64,000 bases of DNA from Ignavibacteria bacterium (GTDB taxonomy: Bacteria; Bacteroidota; Ignavibacteria; Tepidaquicellales; Tepidaquicellaceae): positions 62,001 through 126,000 of the forward strand of contig JADJYU010000007.1 of assembly GCA_016719565.1 (NCBI GenBank), written 5' to 3'. This document shows, piece by piece, positions 53,103 to 62,047 of the stretch. Position numbers and translations under genes: made by a program. The notes under the pieces were generated by a model. The model did not search any database. It was not told the origin of the DNA and was given only the letters and a program-made list of their open reading frames with translations. Within the stretch, counting starts at the first letter, position 1, and the number at the start of each line of letters is the position of its first letter.

Positions 53103-54767
53103 TTGAATCCAGTTAAATTTATCAAGAGCCGGTTATTAAGATTTAAATTCATTAAAGATCTTAACCGGAAAAATAAATTAAGTAAATTATACAGCAAAGG
53201 AATTACCCCGCCTGAAGATCCGGAAAAGATATTGTTCTGGTCTGCCGGAGGAATGTTGATACAGACTAATATTGAAGGAGTAATTGCTGCATCATTGAAA
53301 TTGCGCGGTAAGAAAGTTCATACGGTATTATGTGACGGTGTATTTAAAGCCTGCGCGAGGAGAGTCGATCAGCCGGAAGTGGAAGCAAAGGATTGGGGAA
53401 AATACTGCAAAGCATGTATCAGACAAAATTCAGCAGTACTGGAAAATTTAGGAGTTGAGTATTCATATATAAGCGGGCATATAACAGCTGAAAAAACTGC
53501 CGAGTTAAGAAAGCTTTCACAGGAAATAAATTTTGATAATTACAAATCAATATCACTAAACGGATATAAACTCGGTAACAATCTCGAATCAGCAATGCTG
53601 AGACATACGAGGGGAGCTTCATTTTCAGGATTTGAAGAAGTATTAAAAGAATATGCATTTGCAGTCCTTATAGTTTCAGAAACTTCATCAAATGTGCTTG
53701 ATAAAATAAAACCCGGTAAAGTGTATATGTCACATGGCATTTATGCTGACTGGGGTCCGGCTCTTACATCTTCACTCAGCAGGGACATCCCTGTAATATC
53801 ATATATATGCTGTTATCTGACTGCGCATTTCTTTTTTGGAATAGTAAATAATTTCCGGGAAACTTTTCTGACCATCCATGACAGCTCATGGAAAAATATA
53901 ATAAAAGAGCCGCTGACAGAAAATATGAAAAGAAGATTATTGAAATTTTTATCAAACAGATATAAGGAAAATATTACTCAGGATATGAAGGGATTACTGA
54001 AAGAATATAAGGGTGAAACAGATTCTTTGTATTCGAAATACGAACTGGAGAAAGGAAAACCTATATGGGGTATTATGACTCATATAAACTGGGACGCAGT
54101 TTCGGATTATTTCCCTATGATTTATAAAAATTTTGATGAGTGGCTTGGCGAGACTGTAAAGATCATATGGAATGTAACGGACGTGCAGTGGCTTATAAAG
54201 ATCCATCCGTCAGAGCTGAATGATAATCCTGAAACAGGCTGCCAGAAATATCTGGAGAATAATTTTCCTGATATGCCTGATCACATTAAAGTAATAAAGA
54301 TGGATGACGATCTGAGTCCACTGGATTTTTACAATCTGCTTGACGGTGCAGTAACAGTAATGGGAACGGGAGGACTTGAGCTTTCGATTCAGGGAAAGCC
54401 GGTCATACTTGCGGGGGATGCACATTATTCCGGTAAAGGATTTACATATGACGGAAGTGATAAAGACAATTATGAAAAATTATTAAAAAAAGCATCAGAG
54501 ATAAAACATCTGGATAGTGTAAAGCAGGAATTGTCACTTAAATATGCATATACATATTTTATAAGAAAACAGATTCCTCTTACACCGGCAGTAAAAGATG
54601 ATCTCTATATTGATTTTACAAATCTCGAAGGTCTTCTTCCCGGAAGAAACAAGTATATGGATTTTCTCTGTGACAGAATAACAGACGGAGGCGATTTTGT
54701 TTTACCTGAAGAGCTGATCTCATCAGATACAGAAACGAAAAATGAGCAGATCAGACAATTTGCATAA
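53103..54767 (+). CDS. Capsule polysaccharide biosynthesis-like GT-B protein
   Basis: The 554-residue protein has a TTG start. An N-terminal half contains ILFWSAGGMLIQTNIEGVIAASLKLRGKKV and a Cys set (CDGVFKACARR, YCKACIRQ). A C-terminal half contains WLIKIHPSEL, VMGTGGLELSIQGKPVILAG and YSGKGFTYD, which resemble capsule-synthesis (Kps-like) and surface-carbohydrate glycosyltransferases. It probably transfers an acidic sugar, but the donor is not known. Confidence 0.68.
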   Translation: MNPVKFIKSRLLRFKFIKDLNRKNKLSKLYSKGITPPEDPEKILFWSAGGMLIQTNIEGVIAASLKLRGKKVHTVLCDGVFKACARRVDQPEVEAKDWGKYCKACIRQNSAVLENLGVEYSYISGHITAEKTAELRKLSQEINFDNYKSISLNGYKLGNNLESAMLRHTRGASFSGFEEVLKEYAFAVLIVSETSSNVLDKIKPGKVYMSHGIYADWGPALTSSLSRDIPVISYICCYLTAHFFFGIVNNFRETFLTIHDSSWKNIIKEPLTENMKRRLLKFLSNRYKENITQDMKGLLKEYKGETDSLYSKYELEKGKPIWGIMTHINWDAVSDYFPMIYKNFDEWLGETVKIIWNVTDVQWLIKIHPSELNDNPETGCQKYLENNFPDMPDHIKVIKMDDDLSPLDFYNLLDGAVTVMGTGGLELSIQGKPVILAGDAHYSGKGFTYDGSDKDNYEKLLKKASEIKHLDSVKQELSLKYAYTYFIRKQIPLTPAVKDDLYIDFTNLEGLLPGRNKYMDFLCDRITDGGDFVLPEELISSDTETKNEQIRQFA

Positions 54768-54785
54768 TATAAATTAAAAATTAAA

Positions 54786-55469
54786 ATGATAATAATAACA
54801 GGAGCGTCGAGAGGTATTGGTAAATATCTCATGGAAGAATTTTTAAAATTAAATAAGAAAGTGATCGGAACATATTTTAAAGAAAGTAGTGAGTTTGAAA
54901 AAAATCCATTGATGTACAGATTAGATATCACGGATATAAGAGGCACGGAGAAATTTGCAGAGGACATAAAAGAATATCTTAACGAAATAGTTTTAATTAA
55001 CTGCGCCGGTAATAATTATAACAGTTTTGCTCACAAGTCGTCGCCGGAGGAATGGAGTAAAGTAATTAATACGAATCTGACCGGCACATATAATATGATC
55101 AGAGTCTTATTGCCGGTGATGAGAGAGCAGGGCTACGGAAGAATTATAAATTTTTCATCAATAGTAGCGCAGAAGGGAATTCCCGGGACAAGCGCTTATG
55201 CTGCATCCAAAGCGGGTCTTTGGGGAATGACAAGAAGCATGGCTGCAGAGAATGCAGGCAAAGGAATTACAATTAATTCCCTGAATCTCGGATATTTTGA
55301 AATCGGTATGATAACTGAAGTCAGTGATGAGTATCAGGAAGTAGTGAAAAAGAAAATCCCTACCGGTAAATTCGGAGATCCTAAAAACATTTTAAATGCG
55401 TTAAATTTTTTAATTGAATCGGATTACATCAACGGAAGTTCTTTAGATATAAACGGGGCAATTTCCTGA
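54786..55469 (+). CDS. Short-chain dehydrogenase/reductase (FabG-like)
   Basis: The 227-residue classical SDR has IIITGASRGIGKYL, INCAGNN, the catalytic FSSIVAQ Ser and the Tyr-Lys pair SAYAASKAGLWGM. It is FabG-like, but the length and place in a glycan cluster suggest reduction of a sugar ketone. No partner is obvious besides the adjacent glycosyltransferases. Confidence 0.87.
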   Translation: MIIITGASRGIGKYLMEEFLKLNKKVIGTYFKESSEFEKNPLMYRLDITDIRGTEKFAEDIKEYLNEIVLINCAGNNYNSFAHKSSPEEWSKVINTNLTGTYNMIRVLLPVMREQGYGRIINFSSIVAQKGIPGTSAYAASKAGLWGMTRSMAAENAGKGITINSLNLGYFEIGMITEVSDEYQEVVKKKIPTGKFGDPKNILNALNFLIESDYINGSSLDINGAIS

Positions 55470-55478
55470 TATTATAAA

Positions 55479-56465
55479 TTGAAATTTTCTGTAATCATAT
55501 CGACATTTAACCGGGAAAATATACTTCCTATGTGTCTTGATTCACTTGTGTTGCAAAATTTTCCCGCTCCGGATTTTGAAATAATAATAGTAAATAATAA
55601 CTCTTCTGACAATACGGAAAATGTTGTAAGTAATTATATTAAAAATTATCCGGACTTAAACATTAAATATTACTTTGTGCCGAGACCCGGGCAGGTATAT
55701 GCGAGACAGATCGGAATCCTTGCAGCGAAAAACGAGGTACTGTCGTTTACAGATGATGACGCGATACTTGTTCCCGACTGGCTGAAGGAAATTGAAAAAG
55801 TTTTTATGATGAATGACAAAGTAGCCGGCGTAGCGGGAAAGATAAAGATCAAATGGGATGAAACTCCTCCCGAATGGATTTATGATTACGAAAGGCAACT
55901 TGGAAAACTTGATTACGGCAATGAAATAAAAATTGAACCCGGTCTGTATATGAATGCGGGAAATCTCAGTATAAAGAGAGAAATACTTTTTGAAGTCGGA
56001 GGATTCAATCCTGAAATGGTTGGAGAGTGGCTTATAGGTGACGGAGAGACGGGACTGTGGAAGAAGCTGTATAGAAAAAAATATCTGATTGGCTGGGCAC
56101 CGGCAGCACTGATGTATCATTATCAGTCTGCAAAAAAGAACGCCACAATAGAGGATATAGAAAGAAGATTTCACAATAACGGAATTTGTATTCCATATAA
56201 TATATACGCTGTAGATCGTGAAGGATTTAAACCGCTTATCAAAAATTCTTTGTATGCGACAAAGCAATGGTTAAGATGGAGCTTTAGAAAAACAAAATAT
56301 GATATTCTGGAAAATGAAAAGAACAAATATTACGCAATATTCAGAAAAGCGTTTTATTTTGCGCAGATCACTTACACATTAAAAATAATTTTCAACAGAG
56401 AATTCAGAATTATGCTCGGTAATAATGATTGGAGTATTAATCTAAATAAAAAAATAAATAAGTAA
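55479..56465 (+). CDS. Family 2 glycosyltransferase
   Basis: The 328-residue GT-A enzyme has FSVIISTFNRENILPMCLDSL, IIIVNNNSSDNTENV, the DDD metal site in LSFTDDDAILVPDW and the acceptor loop GEWLIGDGETGLWKK. The C-terminal ~80 residues are basic and aromatic, possibly membrane-associated. It starts at TTG and lies immediately before the phosphonate genes, so it may work on the same glycan. Confidence 0.88.
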   Translation: MKFSVIISTFNRENILPMCLDSLVLQNFPAPDFEIIIVNNNSSDNTENVVSNYIKNYPDLNIKYYFVPRPGQVYARQIGILAAKNEVLSFTDDDAILVPDWLKEIEKVFMMNDKVAGVAGKIKIKWDETPPEWIYDYERQLGKLDYGNEIKIEPGLYMNAGNLSIKREILFEVGGFNPEMVGEWLIGDGETGLWKKLYRKKYLIGWAPAALMYHYQSAKKNATIEDIERRFHNNGICIPYNIYAVDREGFKPLIKNSLYATKQWLRWSFRKTKYDILENEKNKYYAIFRKAFYFAQITYTLKIIFNREFRIMLGNNDWSINLNKKINK

Positions 56466-56466
56466 T

Positions 56467-57765
56467 ATGAAAAAAGTATATGTAGGAATGAGCGCTGATC
56501 TGATTCACCCTGGCCATCTCAATATTATAAATGAAGCAAGAAAACTTGGAGAAGTTACAATCGGTCTTTTAACAGATGAAGCGATAGCCGGTTATAAAAG
56601 GCTACCGTCGCTGACTTACGATCAGAGAGAGTTAATCATTAAAAATATAAAAGGTGTGGAAAAGGTAATTCCGCAGTATACTCTCGATTATGTTTCAAAT
56701 CTTCAAATGCTTAAACCTGATTTCGTAGTTCATGGTGATGACTGGAAAGACGGAGTTCAGAAACAAACAAGACAGAGAGTTATTGATGTGCTGAAGGAAT
56801 GGGGAGGAGAGCTTATTGAAATTGAATATACAAAAGGAATTTCATCAACGCAGCTGAATGAGAGTCTGAAAGAAATCGGAACAACTCCTGATATAAGGAT
56901 GAAAAAATTAAAAAGACTGCTGGGAGTGAAACCGATTGTAAGAATTATGGAAGCGCATAACGGACTTACGGGACTTATAGTAGAAAATGTAAATGCTTTA
57001 AAAGATAATATTAAAGTTGAATTTGACGGAATGTGGCTAAGTAGTCTGACAGATTCAACCGCAAAAGGTAAACCTGATACTGAAGCTGTCGATCTTACTG
57101 CGAGACTGCATACATTGAATGATATAGTAGAAGTAACTACAAAACCGATCATTTATGACGGAGATACAGGAGGCAGGACTGAGCATTTTGTATTTACCGT
57201 AAGAACACTTGAAAGGCTCGGTGTATCTGCAGTAATAATAGAGGATAAAACGGGGTCGAAAAAAAATTCTCTTTTTGGAACAGATGTAGAACAGACTCAG
57301 GAAACCATTGAAAACTTTTGCTTGAAAATCTCAGCTGGAAAAAAATCACGCGTTACAAATGACTTTATGATAATTGCGAGAATTGAAAGTTTAATTCTGA
57401 AAGCGGGAATGGAAGATGCTTTAAAAAGAGCAAATGCATATATAGAAGCGGGAGCGGACGGAATTATGATTCACAGTAAGGAAAAATCGACTGATGAAAT
57501 AATTGAGTTCTGCCGGGAATATAAAAAGTTTGAACGTAAAGTACCGTTAGTTGCTGTACCCTCGAGCTACAGTTCAATTTATGAAAGTCAGCTTGAAGAA
57601 AGCGGAGTAAGTATTGTAATCTACGCAAATCATTTATTAAGAAGCGCATATCCCGCAATGAACGAAACTGCAAAATCAATTTTAGAAAACGGCAGATCAT
57701 TTGAAGCTGACAATAATATGATGTCTATTAAAGAAATACTGAATTTAATTCCCGGAGGAAAATAA
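56467..57765 (+). CDS. pepM: TagD-like cytidylyltransferase fused to phosphoenolpyruvate mutase
   Basis: This is a 432-residue two-domain protein. Residues ~1-135 are a TagD/ECT-like nucleotidyltransferase (SADLIHPGHLNII with the HxGH motif, and KGISSTQL). Residues ~150-425 are PEP mutase (EAHNGLTGLIVENV, FDGMWLSSLTDS, YDGDTGG, EDKTGSKKNSLFG, RIESLI). PEP mutase makes phosphonopyruvate, the entry to C-P bond synthesis. The fused transferase may add CMP to the final phosphonate. It is followed 3 bp later by the decarboxylase gene. Confidence 0.93.
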   Translation: MKKVYVGMSADLIHPGHLNIINEARKLGEVTIGLLTDEAIAGYKRLPSLTYDQRELIIKNIKGVEKVIPQYTLDYVSNLQMLKPDFVVHGDDWKDGVQKQTRQRVIDVLKEWGGELIEIEYTKGISSTQLNESLKEIGTTPDIRMKKLKRLLGVKPIVRIMEAHNGLTGLIVENVNALKDNIKVEFDGMWLSSLTDSTAKGKPDTEAVDLTARLHTLNDIVEVTTKPIIYDGDTGGRTEHFVFTVRTLERLGVSAVIIEDKTGSKKNSLFGTDVEQTQETIENFCLKISAGKKSRVTNDFMIIARIESLILKAGMEDALKRANAYIEAGADGIMIHSKEKSTDEIIEFCREYKKFERKVPLVAVPSSYSSIYESQLEESGVSIVIYANHLLRSAYPAMNETAKSILENGRSFEADNNMMSIKEILNLIPGGK

Positions 57766-57768
57766 TAT

Positions 57769-58893
57769 TTGATACCGCAGGATTTTTTTAAAATACTATC
57801 GAAAAAAGCAATCAGTTTTTATACCGGCGTACCTGATTCATTGCTTAAGAATTTCTGTTCTTATGTCAATGATAATGTAAGCCGTGAAAATCATATAATA
57901 AGTACGAATGAAGGTTCTGCCATCGCATTAGCGGCCGGATATTATCTTTCTTCTGGAAAACCGGCACTCGTATATATGCAGAATTCAGGTTTTGGAAATG
58001 CCGTAAATCCTTTGTTATCGCTAATGGATCCGGAAGTATACGGAATACCGGTTTTATTAATGATCGGCTGGAGAGGCGAGCCGGGAGTGAAAGATGAACC
58101 ACAGCATATTAAACAGGGAAGAGTGATGACTGAGCTGCTGAAGAGTATGGAAATTCCATTTCGTATTTTCAATAAAAGTACTTCTGATCCTGAATTAGAA
58201 ATTTCTGAATTATATACAACATCAATTTCCAATAACTGTCCTTCAGCAATGTTAATCTCCGAAGGATTTTTTGACAACTATACTTCTGTAAGTAGAACAG
58301 AGAATCCATATATTGTAAGCAGGGAGGAAGCAATCAAAATGATCACGGATATGACCGGAGATAATGACATAATAATCTGCACAACCGGGAAAGCCTCTAG
58401 AGAATTATATGAGTTACAAAAGAAAAAAAAATCAGTTAATCAGAATGATTTTCTGACTGTTGGATCCATGGGACACAGTTCTCAGATAGCGCTTGGAATC
58501 GCATTAAATAAAAAAAATAGAAATGTTTTCATATTGGACGGAGATGGCGCGGTATTAATGCATATGGGATCTCTGGCAGTTATCGGTTCTGAATCTCCTG
58601 AAAATCTGAAGCATATTATTTTAAATAACGGTGCGCATGAATCTGTAGGCGGTCAGCCCACTGCTGGATTCAAAATAAGTTTTACTGAAACAGCTAAAGG
58701 ATGCGGTTACAAAATGGCAGCGCTTGCTGAAACCCCTGAGCAGATCCGACATGAATTTGAAAAACTGAAAAATTCCAAAGGACCAGCATTACTTGAGATC
58801 AGAGTGAGCTGCAGTTCCAGATCAGATCTGGGAAGACCGGTTACTTCTCCTGCTGAAAATAAAAAAGTCTTTACGGAGCATTTAAGGAAATGA
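57769..58893 (+). CDS. ppd: Phosphonopyruvate decarboxylase
   Basis: The 374-residue TPP enzyme starts at TTG. The N-terminal pyrimidine-binding half has FYTGVPDSLLKNF, HIISTNEGSAIALAAGYYL and WRGEPGVKDEPQH. The C-terminal half has MGHSSQIALG, FILDGDGAVLMHMGSLAVIG and LNNGAHESVGGQPT. These are characteristic of Ppd, which drives the mutase reaction by making phosphonoacetaldehyde. The stop overlaps the next gene by 4 bp. Confidence 0.95.
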   Translation: MIPQDFFKILSKKAISFYTGVPDSLLKNFCSYVNDNVSRENHIISTNEGSAIALAAGYYLSSGKPALVYMQNSGFGNAVNPLLSLMDPEVYGIPVLLMIGWRGEPGVKDEPQHIKQGRVMTELLKSMEIPFRIFNKSTSDPELEISELYTTSISNNCPSAMLISEGFFDNYTSVSRTENPYIVSREEAIKMITDMTGDNDIIICTTGKASRELYELQKKKKSVNQNDFLTVGSMGHSSQIALGIALNKKNRNVFILDGDGAVLMHMGSLAVIGSESPENLKHIILNNGAHESVGGQPTAGFKISFTETAKGCGYKMAALAETPEQIRHEFEKLKNSKGPALLEIRVSCSSRSDLGRPVTSPAENKKVFTEHLRK

Positions 58894-60026
58894 ATCAAAA
58901 AATTATAATTGAGAACGGATGTTTAAGTAATATTACTGATCTTATAGATCAGCAGATTATAAAAAGAATTTTTCTGGTAACGGGGAAAAATTCATACGCA
59001 GCATCAGGAGCTGAGAGAAAGCTCGGAGCATTAAGAAGAAATTTTGAGATCGTACATTATAATGATATTGGTGAAATACCGGAGATAAATAAAATTAAAA
59101 CCGGTGTAGAAATTTTTAAAGACTCTGACTGCGACTTAGTTATTGCTGCAGGCGGCGGAAGCGTAATAGATACAGCGAAGTCGATTAACATTATTTCAGC
59201 GCATGACTTCGATGCTGAAGATATAGTAACGGGAAGAAAGAAAATTTCCACAAAAGGAAAAGAATTGATTGCGGTTCCGACAACAGCAGGATCCGGCAGC
59301 GAGTCAACACATTTTGCAGTTGTATATTCCGGTATAGATAAATATTCGCTGGCGGATGAATTCATACTTCCTGAAATTGCCGTTATAGATCCTGAACTTA
59401 CATACAGCCTTGATTCGCGTATCACTGCCGTAACAGGTATTGACGCATTCGCTCAGGCAGCAGAATCATACTGGTCAGTAAATTCAAATTCTGAATCGAG
59501 AGAGTATTCAAAAGAAGCGTTGAAATTGATTTTAAAAAATCTGAAGAATTGTGTATGTGAGCCGGATGAAAATGCAAGATTTAATATGTGCATGGCATCG
59601 AATCTTGCCGGCAGAGCGATAAATATTACAAAGACAACAGCGCCTCACGCTTTATCATATGCAATGACATCGCATTTCGGAATACCGCATGGACAGGCTG
59701 TCTGTATAACTTTACCTGAATTTCTTGAATTCAATTATTTTCTGACTGATGAAAATATCTCAGCAGGCATTAATAAAGAAGAGCACAGAGATCTTATGAA
59801 TGAATTATCGCTTATACTTGGATACAAAAATATTTCCGATGCAAAAATGTTTATGAAAGGATTCATAGACAGTCTCGGTTTGAAAATAAAATTATCCGAC
59901 CTTGGAATTAGCAATGCTGAAGATGTAAAAATAATCACGGAAAATGTAAACACAGAGAGATTAAGTAATAACCCCAGGAAATTAAGCAAAGAAGAATTGG
60001 AAAGAATTTTACTTGATATAATTTAA
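58890..60026 (+). CDS. Iron-containing alcohol dehydrogenase, likely phosphonoacetaldehyde reductase
   Basis: The 378-residue group III alcohol dehydrogenase has AAGGGSVIDTAKSI, VPTTAGSGSESTHFAVV and the metal-binding histidines in TTAPHALSYAMTSHFGIPHGQ. Adjacent to pepM and ppd with an ATGA overlap, it should reduce phosphonoacetaldehyde to 2-hydroxyethylphosphonate, as in the PhpC/FomC-type branch. No AEP aminotransferase gene is in the window, so the aminoethyl branch looks absent here. Confidence 0.9.
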   Translation: MNQKIIIENGCLSNITDLIDQQIIKRIFLVTGKNSYAASGAERKLGALRRNFEIVHYNDIGEIPEINKIKTGVEIFKDSDCDLVIAAGGGSVIDTAKSINIISAHDFDAEDIVTGRKKISTKGKELIAVPTTAGSGSESTHFAVVYSGIDKYSLADEFILPEIAVIDPELTYSLDSRITAVTGIDAFAQAAESYWSVNSNSESREYSKEALKLILKNLKNCVCEPDENARFNMCMASNLAGRAINITKTTAPHALSYAMTSHFGIPHGQAVCITLPEFLEFNYFLTDENISAGINKEEHRDLMNELSLILGYKNISDAKMFMKGFIDSLGLKIKLSDLGISNAEDVKIITENVNTERLSNNPRKLSKEELERILLDII

Positions 60027-61238
60027 TTGGGAAACAAATCTGACACGAAGAAAAACAGCGGAAAAGGATATCTAAGAATCAAATCCGGAATGCTGATTGA
60101 TAAATTAAGAAAAAAAAAAACTGTAATACTTGATATAGAAGAGCTTTCATTTATTCCATATATTTTACCCATATACGATTCTCTCAAAAAAAAGACTAAT
60201 TCTTTATCTTATTACATTTCGACACATTATCCGGGAGCGGCAGAATTGAATGTATTCGGGATTCCGGAAAGCAAACAATTTATTGTCAGCATGACAAAGG
60301 ATATACATGAAACGGATTTATTTCTCTCACCGCACATTTACGGAATGGGAAGTAAGAATTCAATCAGAATACATATCAATCATAATCAGCCTGTAAAGTA
60401 TCAGTCCTATATGAAAAAAGATTTCATAAATTTTGACATACATTTTCTAACGAGTCCTCTTCACAGGGAACAGACGGAAAATACTATAAAAAATTATTCT
60501 CTTGAGGAAATAGATATTAAACTTTTTAATATCGGATATTCAAAATCAGATGATCTGCTCTGCGGGAAATTTAGCAGAGAAAAAGTTTTATCAGATCTCG
60601 GACTGGATTTACACAAGAGAACAATTTTATATGCTCCTTCGTGGGACAAAGGACTTTCGCTGAGAAGTTTCGGAGAGAAAGTCATTGAAGAAATGCTGAA
60701 GAATGGCAGTGTCAATATAATCGTTAAGCTTCATCCGATTAGTTACAGTTCTGAAAAAGGACCAAACTATGAATTTTACACAGGCGGAATTAACTGGAAG
60801 GAGCGGTTTGAGAGATTTGATTCCTATAAAAATTTCAGACATGTAAGCGAAGGAAAATCCGATCCATTACTCGCAGCATCCGATGTTATGGTAACGGATC
60901 TTAGCAGCGTAGCACTGGAGTTTATAATGCTGGATAAGCCTGTCATTTACATTGACTGTCCGGAATTTTTTAAAAATACATTAAAGGAAACTTATACAGG
61001 ATTTGGAAATACTTCAGAAGAGTTTGTAAAAAATGACACGAAGGCAAATGCAGGAAGGCATACCGGAATTGTAATTGAAAAAATAAGTCAGTTGAACGAG
61101 GCTGTGCAACGGGCGTTAAACAATCCATCGGAGTTTTCTCAAAAAAGAAAAGAACTTGCTGAAATGCTGACTTATAATAAGGGAAGAGCAGCAGATGCAG
61201 CTTCGGATAAAATTTTGGAATTATTAAATCTGAAATGA
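60027..61238 (+). CDS. CDP-glycerol glycerophosphotransferase-like protein (TagB/TagF family)
   Basis: The 403-residue protein has HINHNQPVKYQS, ILYAPSWDKGLSL, IIVKLHPISYSS, LLAASDVMVTDLSSVALEFIM and PVIYIDCPEF, the pattern of teichoic-acid glycerophosphotransferases. It begins TTG directly after the stop of the reductase gene and overlaps the next gene by 4 bp. As the fused cytidylyltransferase upstream is TagD-like, it may transfer a CMP-activated hydroxyethylphosphonate to a glycan. That is inferred. Confidence 0.85.
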   Translation: MGNKSDTKKNSGKGYLRIKSGMLIDKLRKKKTVILDIEELSFIPYILPIYDSLKKKTNSLSYYISTHYPGAAELNVFGIPESKQFIVSMTKDIHETDLFLSPHIYGMGSKNSIRIHINHNQPVKYQSYMKKDFINFDIHFLTSPLHREQTENTIKNYSLEEIDIKLFNIGYSKSDDLLCGKFSREKVLSDLGLDLHKRTILYAPSWDKGLSLRSFGEKVIEEMLKNGSVNIIVKLHPISYSSEKGPNYEFYTGGINWKERFERFDSYKNFRHVSEGKSDPLLAASDVMVTDLSSVALEFIMLDKPVIYIDCPEFFKNTLKETYTGFGNTSEEFVKNDTKANAGRHTGIVIEKISQLNEAVQRALNNPSEFSQKRKELAEMLTYNKGRAADAASDKILELLNLK

Positions 61239-62047
61239 GTATGAAATTTACAGGCGCTTACAAAGATAAAAATATTTCAGAACTGGCTTCGTGGTGGAGT
61301 AAAAGCGGAATTGAAAAAGGTGATACTATGCTTTTGCACAGTTCTCTTTCCGGCTTTATTAAATATTTAAATTCCATTGAAATTGAATTAACGCCTCAGG
61401 ATATACTCGATTCATTTATTGAAGTGATTGGAAATGAAGGAACATTGATTTTACCCACGTTCAATTTCAAATTTACAAAAGGTGAAACATATGACATTAG
61501 AAATACAAAATCAGAAACTGGTTTGCTGACTGAAACAGCAAGGTTAAATAGAAATTACATGAGGACAGGACACCCGATGTTTTCATTTGTAGTGACCGGA
61601 AAATTGAAAGATGAATTTGGCAGAATAAATAATAAAAGCGCATTCGGAAGTGATTCACCGTTTGCAAAGCTGACAGAAATTAATGGTAAAATTGCGGCAC
61701 TTGATATACCGGGGGAGTTATGCAATACTTACGTTCATTACGTGGAAGAATGCGAACTTGCGCCTCACAGATTTTTTAAATTCTTCAAAGGTAAATATAT
61801 TGATGTAGAAGGAAAAGAAAGTATAAGAGAATATGCAGTATATTCCCGTAAACTTGAAATGGGTGTAAAGACTGATATTAAACCGATGGAAGATTATCTG
61901 TGGTCGATGGGACTTTACAGCGGGTGCAGACCGGGAGAGGATACAAGACTTCACGTGATCAAAGCCAAAACACTATATGAAGAAATTTCAAAAGTAATTA
62001 AAGAAGGAAAAGCGCCGGGTATGCTTTATACAACAGAGATTAATTAG
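61235..62047 (+). CDS. AAC(3)-family N-acetyltransferase
   Basis: The 270-residue protein has GDTMLLHSSLSGFI, GTLILPTFNF, TGLLTETARLNRNYMRTGHPMFSF and FGSDSPFAKL, as in aminoglycoside 3-N-acetyltransferase homologues. Members of this fold in glycan clusters acetylate amino sugars, so resistance is not the likely function. It is coupled to the transferase upstream by ATGA. Confidence 0.85.
   Translation: MSMKFTGAYKDKNISELASWWSKSGIEKGDTMLLHSSLSGFIKYLNSIEIELTPQDILDSFIEVIGNEGTLILPTFNFKFTKGETYDIRNTKSETGLLTETARLNRNYMRTGHPMFSFVVTGKLKDEFGRINNKSAFGSDSPFAKLTEINGKIAALDIPGELCNTYVHYVEECELAPHRFFKFFKGKYIDVEGKESIREYAVYSRKLEMGVKTDIKPMEDYLWSMGLYSGCRPGEDTRLHVIKAKTLYEEISKVIKEGKAPGMLYTTEIN

Noticed and set aside
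61235..62047. Aminoglycoside resistance gene
   Set aside because: The AAC(3) fold is common among sugar N-acetyltransferases, and its place in a glycan operon makes that role more likely.
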